Positions 18,285 to 27,763 of a stretch of DNA of 64,000 nucleotides are shown one piece after another; positions within the stretch are counted from its first letter, which is position 1, and every line of letters starts with the position of its first letter. Below the pieces are notes generated by a model that saw nothing but the letters and a program-made list of their open reading frames with translations, had not been told where the DNA came from and searched no databases. The translations under genes were made by a program, and so were the position numbers. This DNA comes from Haemophilus haemolyticus_M. Its GTDB lineage: Bacteria > Pseudomonadota > Gammaproteobacteria > Enterobacterales > Pasteurellaceae. The stretch covers positions 1 to 64,000 of the forward strand of contig NZ_QQGD01000007.1 of assembly GCF_003490935.1 (NCBI RefSeq), given 5' to 3'.

Positions 18285-18312
18285 AACGGTGCTGAAATAG
18301 CACCGTTTTTTA
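18285..18312 (+). terminator. Rho-independent terminator of dcuB
   Basis: AACGGTGCT (18285-18293) pairs with AGCACCGTT (18299-18307) around GAAAT, followed by a T run. Confidence 0.9.
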
Positions 18313-18343
18313 TTTCCCAAATATAAACAGAAAAAAGATAAAA

Positions 18344-18382
18344 AAATACCGCACTTTAATATCTCAAAGTGCGGTAATTTTT
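18344..18382 (-). terminator. Inverted uptake-signal terminator of gnd
   Basis: TACCGCACTTT (18347-18357) pairs with AAAGTGCGGTA (18366-18376). A-rich sequence on the left becomes a T run on the minus strand downstream of gnd. Confidence 0.8.
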
Positions 18383-18396
18383 AGAGACATTTTTAA

Positions 18397-19851
18397 CTAC
18401 ACATCATAGGTGGTAGAAGCGGTATTCCCACCACGACCTGTCCAGTTGGTATGGAAGAATTCACCGCGTGGTTTATCAGTACGCTCATAAGTATGTGCGC
18501 CGAAGTAGTCACGTTGAGCTTGCAATAAGTTTGCTGGTAAACGTGCTGAAGTGTAACCGTCTAAGAAGGTGATAGCCGATGCCATACAAGGCATTGGAAT
18601 ACCCACTTCGATAGATTTCGCCACCACTTTACGCCAGTCACTTAATGCATTTTCTAAAATGCCTTTGAAGTAACTATCTGAACCTAAGAAGATTAAATCT
18701 GGATTTGCTTCATATGCATCACGAATATTGCCTAAGAATCGGCTACGAATAATACAACCTTCACGCCATAATAACGCCGTTGCACCGTAGTTAATATCCC
18801 AACCAAATTGTTCAGAGGCTTCACGAATCAGCATAAAGCCTTGTGCGTAAGAAATGATTTTTGACGCCAATAAAGCTTTGCGCACTGCTTCAATCCAAAC
18901 TTTCTTATCACCCTCAACTGGAACAACTGTTTTATTGAATAATTGATTTGCTGCAACACGTTGATCTTTAAATGAAGATACGCAACGAGCAAAGACGGAT
19001 TCAGTGATTAAGGTTAATGGAATACCGAAATCTAATGCATTGATACCCGTCCATTTACCTGTCCCTTTTTGGCCAGCTGTATCTAAGATTTTTTCAACTA
19101 ATGGTTCACCATCTGCATCTTTATAACCAAGAATGTCGGTAGTGATATCGATTAAATAGCTATCAAGTTCAGTTTTTTTCCATTCTGCGAAGATAGCTTG
19201 CATTTCTTCATAGCTTAAGCCTAAACCTTCTTTTAAGAATTGGTAAGCCTCACAGATTAATTGCATATCGCCGTATTCAATACCATTGTGAACCATTTTC
19301 ACAAAGTGGCCAGCACCTTCACCACCAACCCAGTCACAGCAAGGCTCGCCTTGTTCGGTTTTAGCTGAGATTGCTTGGAAGATTGGTTTAATATATGGCC
19401 ACGCTTCTTGGTTACCACCTGGCATGATAGATGGCCCATGACGCGCACCTTCTTCACCACCTGAAACACCCGAACCGATAAAACGGATGCCTTTTTCCGC
19501 CAACGCTTTTACACGACGGTTGGTATCTGGGTAGTTTGAGTTACCACCATCAATAATGATGTCGCCTTCTTCTAAGTGCGGTAATAATGCCTCAATGAAT
19601 TGATCTACTACATCACCCGCGCGCACCATTAACATCACTTTACGTGGTTTTTCTAATTTAGAAGCTAAATCTTCTAAAGAGTATGCACCGATAATATTCG
19701 TGCCTTTTGCCGCACCTTGTAAAAATTCATCCACTTTAGATGTGGTACGGTTATATGCCACGACTTTAAAGCCATGATCATTCATATTTAAAATGAGGTT
19801 CTGCCCCATTACGGCCAAGCCGATAACACCGATGTCGCCTTTTACTGACAT
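18397..19851 (-). CDS. gnd: 6-phosphogluconate dehydrogenase, decarboxylating
   Basis: A 484-residue cytosolic NADP-dependent enzyme converting 6-phosphogluconate to ribulose-5-phosphate and CO2. The Rossmann motif GVIGLAVMGQNLILNM lies at residues 8-23. Active-site segments are IGSGVSGGEEGARHGPSIMPGG and KMVHNGIEYGDMQLICE. It shares the strand with pgl and zwf, so all three oxidative pentose phosphate genes are within 5 kb, although a beta-helix gene and a GNAT gene interrupt the run. Confidence 0.98.
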   Translation of the reverse strand: MSVKGDIGVIGLAVMGQNLILNMNDHGFKVVAYNRTTSKVDEFLQGAAKGTNIIGAYSLEDLASKLEKPRKVMLMVRAGDVVDQFIEALLPHLEEGDIIIDGGNSNYPDTNRRVKALAEKGIRFIGSGVSGGEEGARHGPSIMPGGNQEAWPYIKPIFQAISAKTEQGEPCCDWVGGEGAGHFVKMVHNGIEYGDMQLICEAYQFLKEGLGLSYEEMQAIFAEWKKTELDSYLIDITTDILGYKDADGEPLVEKILDTAGQKGTGKWTGINALDFGIPLTLITESVFARCVSSFKDQRVAANQLFNKTVVPVEGDKKVWIEAVRKALLASKIISYAQGFMLIREASEQFGWDINYGATALLWREGCIIRSRFLGNIRDAYEANPDLIFLGSDSYFKGILENALSDWRKVVAKSIEVGIPMPCMASAITFLDGYTSARLPANLLQAQRDYFGAHTYERTDKPRGEFFHTNWTGRGGNTASTTYDV

Positions 19852-19926
19852 TGTTTTCTCCTGTTTGTGAGGTACAAGTCTTTGTACCGATTGAATATGT
19901 TGGTATAGCTAAATTTCATGCTATAT

Positions 19927-20796
19927 TTATTGATATATTTTATCCTCTAAAAGCTCTTGAAAAGATAAAAAGACAGCCATTAAAAAATTAAAGATTATTT
20001 TATCTTCAATATTAGAGCTTGTTTTAAGTGTTGAGTTAATATTATCAAGTATATATGCAATATTTTTGTTTTTAACTTCGGATTTCTTATCTAATATTCT
20101 TTTTTCATAGTCATATAAGAAGTTAAAGAAGTTTTTGCTTTCTAAAACACGAACGTGGTTAGGATAACTTTCTGTTGCAATATAAACATTATCTTCAGTT
20201 TTATATGCGGTTAGATTTAGTTTTAAAAAACCAGAGTAGGATATAGAAATTACATCTTTATATGATCGAATGTGAGCATGTTTACCTATATGTCCATTAA
20301 CAATACCTGAGTTTTCTATAATTGCATCATCAAAGATAATTGAATTTTTAATTGAAGAATCACAAATTTTACTTTTATCTAAGATGTCTGAGTCTCCACG
20401 AATTGTAGATGCACCTAAAATCATAGCATCTCCGTATACCGAAGAGTTATTTTCAACAGATGAATCTTCACAAACTATAGCATTCCCAGAGGCTGTTGCA
20501 TTATGGATGAGCATTGCATTATCACGAACTATAGCATTTTCGGAAACCATAGCATTATCTAGAACCTTACTATTTCCAAGAACCTTTGCATTATCTTTTA
20601 TCCAAGCTTTGCCTATATGTGATAAATTATTTTCACTTTCAATATATCCTCCGAGAGAGCCCTCTTCAACAATCGGGGGATCCCAATAGTTATCTTCTTC
20701 GTCATCATAAGGGTAAATTGTTATTAGCGCTTCTATTTGATAAAGTGTTCTTCCTTCATAAACAATAGTATTATTTGTTAAACGATATTTTTTCAT
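19927..20796 (-). CDS. Orphan beta-helix (hexapeptide-like) repeat protein, phage-type family
   Basis: A 289-residue protein with no signal peptide. After an N-terminal cap (YRLTNNTIVYEGRTLYQIEAL) and a GGYIESENNLSHIGKAWIKD linker, residues about 70-175 are short repeats of the form DNAxVxxNA (VLDNAMVSENAIVRDNAM), giving a left-handed beta-helix. A helical C-terminal tail follows. The cap-plus-repeat layout resembles a family common in phages and prophages; its function is not known to me. The gene is more AT-rich than gnd and pgl, lacks a clear Shine-Dalgarno, and splits otherwise syntenic pentose-phosphate genes, suggesting acquisition. Confidence 0.75.
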   Translation of the reverse strand: MKKYRLTNNTIVYEGRTLYQIEALITIYPYDDEEDNYWDPPIVEEGSLGGYIESENNLSHIGKAWIKDNAKVLGNSKVLDNAMVSENAIVRDNAMLIHNATASGNAIVCEDSSVENNSSVYGDAMILGASTIRGDSDILDKSKICDSSIKNSIIFDDAIIENSGIVNGHIGKHAHIRSYKDVISISYSGFLKLNLTAYKTEDNVYIATESYPNHVRVLESKNFFNFLYDYEKRILDKKSEVKNKNIAYILDNINSTLKTSSNIEDKIIFNFLMAVFLSFQELLEDKIYQ

Positions 20797-20853
20797 TATT
20801 TAATTTTAAAATAGCATGGGAAATACTATCCAATAACTCCACGTTCGGTCATC

Positions 20854-21246
20854 TTAACTCTTCGTCCATGCACTCATATGTTGAGTAAATCCAATATGCG
20901 GATAATAATCTACGGCTTGTGGAGCTGATAAAAGCACAATTTTTGCTTGAGGATGTAAGGCTTGTTTAGTATGTTCAATTAACTGTAAACCGATACCTTG
21001 TTTTTGATATTGTTCATCAACTGCTAAATCAGATAAATAACAGCAATAGGCAAAATCCGTCACGGAACGTGCCACACCCACTAATTGTTCACCATCCCAA
21101 GCGGTCACTAATAAATCCGCATGGTGCAACATTGCTGCGACGCGTTTTTCATCCTCTAACGGACGGCGTGCCCCGAGCGTTGTTTTATTTAACAATTCAA
21201 TAAATTGTTTAACTGCAATTGGTTCATTCACTTTGTAGTCTATCAT
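20854..21246 (-). CDS. GNAT family N-acetyltransferase
   Basis: A 130-residue acetyltransferase. The acetyl-CoA binding motif is VDEQYQKQGIGLQLIEHTKQAL (about residues 75-97; Q-x-x-G-I-G type), followed by VLLSAPQAVDYYPHIGFTQH, typical of YhbS/Aac-like GNATs. The substrate cannot be deduced. It ends close to the beta-helix gene and starts 26 nt after pgl, so it may be cotranscribed with pgl. Confidence 0.85.
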   Translation of the reverse strand: MIDYKVNEPIAVKQFIELLNKTTLGARRPLEDEKRVAAMLHHADLLVTAWDGEQLVGVARSVTDFAYCCYLSDLAVDEQYQKQGIGLQLIEHTKQALHPQAKIVLLSAPQAVDYYPHIGFTQHMSAWTKS

Positions 21247-21272
21247 TTTGCAAGCCTGCGATACTCAATTTG

Positions 21273-21971
21273 TTATAGCAATTTTGCCGCCGCTTTATCC
21301 AAATACCATTCCGTCACGCCATTCTTCGCGTGAATTTTGGCTGCCGGATACAGTAAGTTCTCCGCTAGAGTCGTTTGGATTTCTTTTAAAATATCTGCTT
21401 TGCTTTCACCCGTTACCAAATAGGTAATGCGTTTGGCTTGTTCAATGAGTTTAGCTGTTTTAGAAATGCGAATTTGACCACTTTCAGGGTGCTTAGCAAT
21501 GACAGCTAGGTTTTCATCATCAAAATTGGTTTGATGTGGGAAGAGAGAAGCGGTATGACCGTCTGTCCCCATACCTAAAATGATCCAATCAAAAATACCG
21601 TTTGGAATGACCGCACTCAATTCTTCTTCGAAGCGTTTTAACTCAAAGTGCGGTTCATTTTCACCACGAATTCGGTGAATATTTTCTGCTGGAATTTGAA
21701 TATGATCGAATAAAAGTTTTTGCACTTCGCCATAGTTACTTTCAGGATCAGATGGCGGAACCATACGATCATCTCCCCACCAAAAATGCAGATTTTTCCA
21801 GTTAATTTGTTCAGCATAAGGTGATTTTGCTAGGGTTTTAAATAACAACTTAGGCGTTGAACCACCAGAAAGGGAAATATGCACAGGGTGATTTAATTGG
21901 CTATAAATCACAAATTCTTGGGCAATTTTATCGACTGCGTGTTGAGCCGTTGGGAAGATGATAGTGTTCAT
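21273..21971 (-). CDS. pgl: 6-phosphogluconolactonase
   Basis: A 232-residue DevB-type lactonase of the glucosamine-6-phosphate isomerase fold, hydrolysing 6-phosphogluconolactone. Motifs are HISLSGGSTPKLLF, FWWGDDRMVPPSDPESNYG and ILGMGTDGHTASLFPHQ. It sits between zwf and gnd functionally and spatially, 87 nt after zwf. That gap holds an inverted repeat. Confidence 0.95.
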   Translation of the reverse strand: MNTIIFPTAQHAVDKIAQEFVIYSQLNHPVHISLSGGSTPKLLFKTLAKSPYAEQINWKNLHFWWGDDRMVPPSDPESNYGEVQKLLFDHIQIPAENIHRIRGENEPHFELKRFEEELSAVIPNGIFDWIILGMGTDGHTASLFPHQTNFDDENLAVIAKHPESGQIRISKTAKLIEQAKRITYLVTGESKADILKEIQTTLAENLLYPAAKIHAKNGVTEWYLDKAAAKLL

Positions 21972-21981
21972 TGATTTTCCG

Positions 21982-22047
21982 TAGGGTGGGCTTTAGTCCA
22001 CCATTATTATGTTCGATATTAAGAGAGGCGGGCTAAAGCCCACCCTA
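21982..22047. repeat. Imperfect 21-bp inverted repeat of GGGTGGGCTTTAGCCC type
   Basis: The left arm TAGGGTGGGCTTTAGTCC... (21982-22002) and right arm ...GGGCTAAAGCCCACCCTA (22027-22047) pair with only two non-Watson-Crick positions across a 24-nt spacer. The arm resembles a short dispersed intergenic repeat seen in many bacteria. It may act as an mRNA stabiliser or attenuator between zwf and pgl. Confidence 0.75.
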
Positions 22048-22058
22048 TATTAGATAAA

Positions 22059-23543
22059 TTAAACTTTTTTCTTCATTAAACCTGTCGGTTTACGCCAAAC
22101 CTTGCCTTGTTTTGCAATTAACTTATCTGCTGCCACAGGGCCCCAAGTACCGGCTTCATATTCGTGAATACGACCACCATTAGCTTTGTAGTCTAAAATC
22201 GGTTGCACAAATTTCCATGCAGCATGCACAGCATCAGTACGAGCAAACAAAGTTGCATCGCCTTTCATCGCATCTAACAATAAGCGTTCATAAGCAGTTA
22301 ATACTTGTGCGCCTGCTAAATCTGCATAACGGAAATCCATTGATACTTCTTTCGCTTCAAAACCGGCACCCGGTTTTTTCAAACCAAAACGCATTGAAAT
22401 CGCTTCATCAGGTTGAATACGAATAATCAATTTATTCTCTGGTGCATTTTGGCTGAATACAGGATGTGGCGTAGTTTTAAAATGGATCACAATTTCAGTC
22501 ACACGAGCCGGTAAGCGTTTACCCGTACGGACATAGAACGGCACACCAGCCCAACGCCAGTTTTCAATTTCACAACGCAATGCGATGTAGGTTTCAGTGC
22601 GAGAATCTGACGGTACGCCTTTTTCTTCTAAATAGCCATTTTCCATTTTGCCGTTAATTTCAGCCGCAGTGTATTGACCTAAAACGAGATTATGCTCCAT
22701 ATCTTCGGCAGTTAATGGACGCAAACTATGCATCACTTTTGCTACTTCATCACGCATGGAGTTCGCATTAATAATCGCTGGCGGCTCCATTGCCACCATC
22801 GCGAGTACTTGCAACAAATGGTTTTGGAACATATCGCGCATTGCGCCAGAACCATCATAATAGCCACCGCGCTCTTCCACGCCTATAGATTCTGCACCAG
22901 TAATTTCTACATAATCAATGAAATTACGGTTCCAAAGCGGTTCAAACCAACCATTTGAGAAACGTAATACGAGCAAGTTTTGAACGGTTTCTTTACCTAA
23001 ATAATGGTCGATACGATAAATTTGGTGTTCTTCAAAGAAACGGTGGATTTGTACGTCTAATGCTTGCGCTGTTTTTTCATCATAACCAAACGGTTTTTCA
23101 ACAATAATACGTTTCCAGCCGTATTCTTCCGTATTTAAACCATGTGCAGCCAAACACTCAGGAATCACGCCATAAAGACTTGGAGGAGTGGACATATAAT
23201 AAAGGGTGTTACCACAAGTTTTATATTTATCATGAAGATTATCTAAGCGTGGAACAAGTTTTCCATAATCTTGAGCATCAGATGTATTCACTGCTTGGTA
23301 ATAAAGATGAGAACAGAAAGCATCTAAAGTGTCAGGTGTTGTTTCTTCATTGTTAATTAAAGCCTCACGCATTTTTTCGCGGAAAGTTTCATCATTTAAC
23401 TCAGAGCGAGCAACACCTAGAACGGAAAAGTTTTCACTCAAACGCCCGATTTTGTAGAGATTATAAAGAGCAGGAATGAGTTTACGGTGAGTTAAGTCAC
23501 CAGACGCGCCAAAAATGACGATACAGTTATTATCAGTTTGCAT
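22059..23543 (-). CDS. zwf: Glucose-6-phosphate 1-dehydrogenase
   Basis: A 494-residue NADP-dependent enzyme opening the pentose phosphate pathway. The N-terminal dinucleotide motif is IFGASGDLTHRKLIPALYNL. The signature active-site segment RIDHYLGKETVQNLLVLRF includes the catalytic His-Tyr-Leu-Gly-Lys. Its length equals the family's. It is the first gene of the zwf-pgl pair. Confidence 0.98.
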   Translation of the reverse strand: MQTDNNCIVIFGASGDLTHRKLIPALYNLYKIGRLSENFSVLGVARSELNDETFREKMREALINNEETTPDTLDAFCSHLYYQAVNTSDAQDYGKLVPRLDNLHDKYKTCGNTLYYMSTPPSLYGVIPECLAAHGLNTEEYGWKRIIVEKPFGYDEKTAQALDVQIHRFFEEHQIYRIDHYLGKETVQNLLVLRFSNGWFEPLWNRNFIDYVEITGAESIGVEERGGYYDGSGAMRDMFQNHLLQVLAMVAMEPPAIINANSMRDEVAKVMHSLRPLTAEDMEHNLVLGQYTAAEINGKMENGYLEEKGVPSDSRTETYIALRCEIENWRWAGVPFYVRTGKRLPARVTEIVIHFKTTPHPVFSQNAPENKLIIRIQPDEAISMRFGLKKPGAGFEAKEVSMDFRYADLAGAQVLTAYERLLLDAMKGDATLFARTDAVHAAWKFVQPILDYKANGGRIHEYEAGTWGPVAADKLIAKQGKVWRKPTGLMKKKV

Positions 23544-23618
23544 AATTATTCCTTATAAGATTCCGAGTAATATTGGAAAATAATGCCGTATTCTAGAGAA
23601 AAAAACCAATCGAACCAA

Positions 23619-24428
23619 TCAATTAAATTGAAAGATAGAACGCCAATCGAGCGATTGATCGCCCACCATGACAAAATGCGGATTAATCAAGGTTTCTCGT
23701 TGGTTATAGGTTAAAGGCTCAAAATGAGAGTCAAAAATGGCACCGTGAGTTTCACCCAGTAACACTTCTGTGCCAGCGGTATCCCATTCGCCTGTTTGTC
23801 CTAAACGAACATAACAATCTACTGCACCTTCAGCCACCAAACCGCTTTTTAAGCTACTTGAACCAACCACAACAAATTCACAAGGAAAATCCTTCGGTAA
23901 AATCGACCGCACTTTTTCTTGTGAAGTGGTTGCACCTACAGCAATTCGTAAAGGGCGGTCAAAATTTGTCGTGTTTTTAGTGAGTTTTTTTACCTGATCC
24001 AGTTGTTTTTTAAACGCTCCGAAATTATCCATTGCATAATAAGTTGTCGATAAAACTGGCGCATGAATAACGCTTAACACTGGTTTATTTTTACGAACTA
24101 AGGTTATCAAAACAGAAAATTGATCGGTACGATTAATAAATTGTTGTGTGCCATCAAGAGGATCAATCAACCAATATTCTTTCCAATTTTTACGTTCTTC
24201 AAAGGAAATATGGCAATTTTCTTCCGAAAGAACAGGAACATTAGGGAAAAGTGCGGTCAATTTTTCTGTTAAAAATTGGCTCACAAAAAGATCCGCTTCT
24301 GTCACAGGCGTATTGTCTTCTTTCAATTCAACATGAACCTGTTTTTGATAAAACTGTTGCAAATGCTTACCCGCTTGATAAGCAATCAGCAATACTTGGT
24401 TAAGTAAGTGTTCGTTTAGCGTCAGCAT
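23619..24428 (-). CDS. cysQ: 3'(2'),5'-bisphosphate nucleotidase CysQ
   Basis: A 269-residue inositol-monophosphatase-superfamily enzyme that hydrolyses PAP from sulfate assimilation and related transfer reactions. Metal-binding motifs are PVLSEE, WLIDPLDGTQQFINR and GEWDTAGTEVLL. It starts 4 nt after the end of the following membrane protein gene, so the two are an operon. It carries several in-gene uptake signals. Confidence 0.92.
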   Translation of the reverse strand: MLTLNEHLLNQVLLIAYQAGKHLQQFYQKQVHVELKEDNTPVTEADLFVSQFLTEKLTALFPNVPVLSEENCHISFEERKNWKEYWLIDPLDGTQQFINRTDQFSVLITLVRKNKPVLSVIHAPVLSTTYYAMDNFGAFKKQLDQVKKLTKNTTNFDRPLRIAVGATTSQEKVRSILPKDFPCEFVVVGSSSLKSGLVAEGAVDCYVRLGQTGEWDTAGTEVLLGETHGAIFDSHFEPLTYNQRETLINPHFVMVGDQSLDWRSIFQFN

Positions 24429-24432
24429 AAAA

Positions 24433-24849
24433 TTATTCTCTTGTTTTTGGCAGCAACCACGGCATCACAAATAGAGCATAAAATACCATTCCGCATGTGC
24501 TTATTAACCCGAGGGATAATCCCCCTTCGGTTAACCAACCCCAAAAGGACGTTTCTTGTTCGCCAAGCAATAACAAATAAAAATAAGATGCCATATTGCA
24601 GTAAACAAATGAAATGAACGATGAAACTAATACAATCGAAGCTATGTTATAACGTGTGTAACGGAATTTTGCAGCTAAAAGTGCGGTTAAAAATGCGGGA
24701 ATGGTGGCAAGAAGAAATGCTGTGAGAGCATAGCTAGAAAAAGGAACAATAACGCCACTTGAATCATCATCAAACCAAATCAAAAGTGCGGTGACGATTA
24801 CTTGTAAAATTAGAGGGAAAAAAATAAGTGTTTTTAAGTAAGATTTCAT
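24433..24849 (-). CDS. Four-helix inner-membrane protein of unknown function
   Basis: A 138-residue hydrophobic protein with four predicted membrane segments (about residues 8-25, 38-60, 72-97 and 108-132). I recognise no catalytic motif. It is conserved as the upstream partner of cysQ in Haemophilus and ends 4 nt before cysQ begins. Two uptake signals lie inside it. Confidence 0.75.
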   Translation of the reverse strand: MKSYLKTLIFFPLILQVIVTALLIWFDDDSSGVIVPFSSYALTAFLLATIPAFLTALLAAKFRYTRYNIASIVLVSSFISFVYCNMASYFYLLLLGEQETSFWGWLTEGGLSLGLISTCGMVFYALFVMPWLLPKTRE

Positions 24850-24857
24850 AATAAAAA

Positions 24858-24884
24858 AATAGGCTATCCAAAAGGTAGCCTATT
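24858..24884 (-). terminator. Terminator of the OPT transporter gene
   Basis: AATAGGCTA (24858-24866) pairs with TAGCCTATT (24876-24884) around a 9-nt loop. On the minus strand it is followed by a T run. It separates the OPT gene from the downstream membrane protein-cysQ pair. Confidence 0.85.
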
Positions 24885-24902
24885 CTAAAATAAATTTAAG
24901 GA

Positions 24903-26891
24903 TTAATCAGATTTTTTCGCACGTAATACGCGAGATGCAAAAATCACAATGCCCACGATAAATACGATTAAACCTAACCACTCGCCAATAGTATCCCAGT
25001 TTTCAAGATTTAAGGATAATGGCGCTTCAGAACCACCGGTGGTAACAGAGGCCGCAATAATGAATGCTAAAATCACACCCATTAAGCTTTCACCTACGAT
25101 TAAACCTGCAGAGAAAAGCGTACCGAAACGTTCTGCTTTAGCTGATACTTCTTTGTTACCAAGTTTTGCAATATGGCGAGTCATGATCCACGCTAAGAAT
25201 GCACCCACAATCACAGGCATATTAATTGATGGTGGTAAGTAAATACCAATCCCCACAGCAATAACTGGCAAGCCAAAGACCTTGTTGCTGACTTTTTTCA
25301 AGAATGCATCAATCGTAATTAACACAGCGCCTAAACCTACACCAGTTAAGATATAAGTCCATTCCAATTTATTTGTGAAAATACCTTGAGAAATGGTAGT
25401 CATTAATGTTGCTTGTGGCGCAGATAAGGCTTGTGAAGGATCCATATCTGGACGTGGCAATGCACCGCTGAAACCATACGCATGATATAAGATTTCTAAT
25501 ACTGGCGCGATAACAAGCGCACCGACAAAGCAGCCGATAATTAATGCTACTTGTTGACGCCAAGGTGTCGCATCCACTAATAAACCCGTTTTTAAATCTT
25601 GCAAGTTATCGTTAGAAATTGTTGCGGTGGTTAATACAATTGACGCTGTAAAGAGTGTAAGTGCGGTCAAAAATTTCTGACCATCTACGGTTTCAAATAA
25701 GCCAGATGCATTACCGATTGACACCAATACCAATGAAATCACGATAACAGAAATAATCCCGATACCAGAAATTGGGCTTGAAGATGAACCTACTAAACCT
25801 GCCATATAACCAGAAGCTGCAGCCACAAAGAAGCCGATAAATACCGCTAAGAAAGTACAAACTACAACTAATAAAATGGAAAGCTCAGGTGAAATAGGTG
25901 CAGCCGCGATAAAGTGGTGTAATGAAATAACAATTAACACAACTGTCGCGATTAAGATATAAATCATTGTTTTTGGAGAAAGGTCGATATCAACACGATG
26001 CTCAGATTCAGCCTGTCCACCTTTCAACATACGGAAAGAATGTACCATCCCTTCAATCATTGGTTTCATTAAAATAAGTAATGTCCAAATCGCCGCAATA
26101 CCAATCGTACCCACACCAATAAAGCGTACTTTCGTTTTCCAAACCACCATTGCAGCATCAATTAAGCTTGCGTCTGCCGCGATATCACCTGACATCGTGA
26201 AATATGGCACAGCCACACCCCAAGTCAAAATAACACCGATTAACATCGCAATACCGCCGACAATACCAATTAAATAACCTGCACCAAGCAAGGCAAGGGA
26301 GAAGCCCATTGGTAATTGGAAAGCCGCTTTACCAGTTTGAATCCAAGCGCTTGCACCATCAGCCATCACGCGTAAACCGTTCGTTACAAATGCAACTAAT
26401 CCCGCTAAAACACCACCGTAAGCAATATCTTTCACACCGCTATCGCCATCTGCATGATTACCCGCTTTTAAGATTTCAGCAGCCGCTACACCTTCAGGAT
26501 AAGGTAAATCACTATTTACCACCATCGCACGGCGTAATGGAATGGTGAATAACACGCCCAAAGTACCACCAGCTGCACAAATCAACATAGTTTGCCAGAA
26601 TGGGAAGTCTTGCCAGTAACCCATCATTAATAAGCCTGGTAAGACGAAGATCACAGAAGAAAGAGTCCCCGCTGAAGATGCCTGTGTTTGCACCATGTTA
26701 TTTTCAAGGATACTGGAATCTTTGAAAAATTTAAGCACAGCCATAGAAATGACGGCCGCAGGAATAGATGACGCGAATGTCATCCCCACTTTTAGACCGA
26801 GATATACATTGGATGCAGTGAAAATCACTGTAATCAATGCGCCGAGTATGATCCCTCGAACGGTCAATTCTTTTAAGTTTTCGTTATGCAT
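24903..26891 (-). CDS. OPT family oligopeptide transporter
   Basis: A 662-residue membrane protein with about 14-16 transmembrane helices. It begins ELTVRGIILGALITVIFTASNVYLGLKVG, the canonical OPT start. Family members import oligopeptides or metal chelates by proton symport; the substrate here is unknown. The motif SDLPYPEGVAAAEILKAGN is the conserved OPT loop. It is a single-gene unit closed by its own terminator. Confidence 0.93.
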   Translation of the reverse strand: MHNENLKELTVRGIILGALITVIFTASNVYLGLKVGMTFASSIPAAVISMAVLKFFKDSSILENNMVQTQASSAGTLSSVIFVLPGLLMMGYWQDFPFWQTMLICAAGGTLGVLFTIPLRRAMVVNSDLPYPEGVAAAEILKAGNHADGDSGVKDIAYGGVLAGLVAFVTNGLRVMADGASAWIQTGKAAFQLPMGFSLALLGAGYLIGIVGGIAMLIGVILTWGVAVPYFTMSGDIAADASLIDAAMVVWKTKVRFIGVGTIGIAAIWTLLILMKPMIEGMVHSFRMLKGGQAESEHRVDIDLSPKTMIYILIATVVLIVISLHHFIAAAPISPELSILLVVVCTFLAVFIGFFVAAASGYMAGLVGSSSSPISGIGIISVIVISLVLVSIGNASGLFETVDGQKFLTALTLFTASIVLTTATISNDNLQDLKTGLLVDATPWRQQVALIIGCFVGALVIAPVLEILYHAYGFSGALPRPDMDPSQALSAPQATLMTTISQGIFTNKLEWTYILTGVGLGAVLITIDAFLKKVSNKVFGLPVIAVGIGIYLPPSINMPVIVGAFLAWIMTRHIAKLGNKEVSAKAERFGTLFSAGLIVGESLMGVILAFIIAASVTTGGSEAPLSLNLENWDTIGEWLGLIVFIVGIVIFASRVLRAKKSD

Positions 26892-27123
26892 AAAAATGTT
26901 CCTTGAGTAAAAAAAGAAAACACCTAAACATTGTCAAAAATCGAGTATTTTTTCAAGTTTTTTAAAGGGAAATTTGAGCTTATTAGAAAATATTTAATAA
27001 AAAGGGGAATATTTGAATGATATTTTATTTATAGATAAGAGAAAAAGGCTAACTCAGGGTGATGTTCATCTGGCTAGCCATGATTTTCCTCTTTTTAAAA
27101 AAGAGAAAATAAGAGAACGATAT

Positions 27124-27693
27124 TCAATTAAGCCCATTATTTTGGCTTAAATAATCTTTCAAAGAATAAAGTGCGGTTAAATTTCTAGCCTCATTGAAAC
27201 TTGGATCTGCAAGTAATTCATCGATTTTCGACAATGGAAAGCGAACAATTTCTAACGGCTCTGGCTCATCACCTTCTAACTGGCAAGGATAAAAATCCTG
27301 AGCAACAAAAATATGCATAATGCTGCGCATATAACTTGGATTGGTAATCACCGTACGCAAGAAATCAATTTTATTGGCCCCCAGCCCCAACTCTTCCTTT
27401 AATTCACGATTTGCTGCATCTTTCGGTTCTTCATCTTTATCTACTCCGCCTTTAGGAAACCCTAATTCATAACGTTCTGTGCCAACTGAATATTCACGAA
27501 TCAATAAAAGATCATCCCCATCAATGGGAACCATCATAACAGCCTGTTGATTGCCTGGTTTGAAACGCTCATAAGTACGTAATTCCCCATTAGAAAACGC
27601 CAAATCAACAGACTGAATTTCAAATAAACGAGATTTAGCAACGACTTGTGCGGTAAGAATTTTAGGTAATTTTTTGGATGAATCGGATAACAT
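27124..27693 (-). CDS. nudE: Nudix hydrolase NudE (ADP compounds hydrolase)
   Basis: A 189-residue Nudix enzyme with the complete Nudix box GFPKGGVDKDEEPKDAANRE followed by LKEELG. NudE hydrolyses ADP-ribose, NADH and diadenosine polyphosphates. The start at 27693 (MLSDSSKKLPK) is chosen over 27738 because AAAGGAAAA directly precedes it, and the longer form would extend towards the divergent hslR promoter. nudE and hslR are neighbours in other gammaproteobacteria as well. Confidence 0.9.
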   Translation of the reverse strand: MLSDSSKKLPKILTAQVVAKSRLFEIQSVDLAFSNGELRTYERFKPGNQQAVMMVPIDGDDLLLIREYSVGTERYELGFPKGGVDKDEEPKDAANRELKEELGLGANKIDFLRTVITNPSYMRSIMHIFVAQDFYPCQLEGDEPEPLEIVRFPLSKIDELLADPSFNEARNLTALYSLKDYLSQNNGLN

Positions 27694-27763
27694 AAGTTTT
27701 CCTTTATTTTGTGATAGGATTGGAACAAACTGTACCACAAAAAAGCAAAAGAGAAATTCATAA

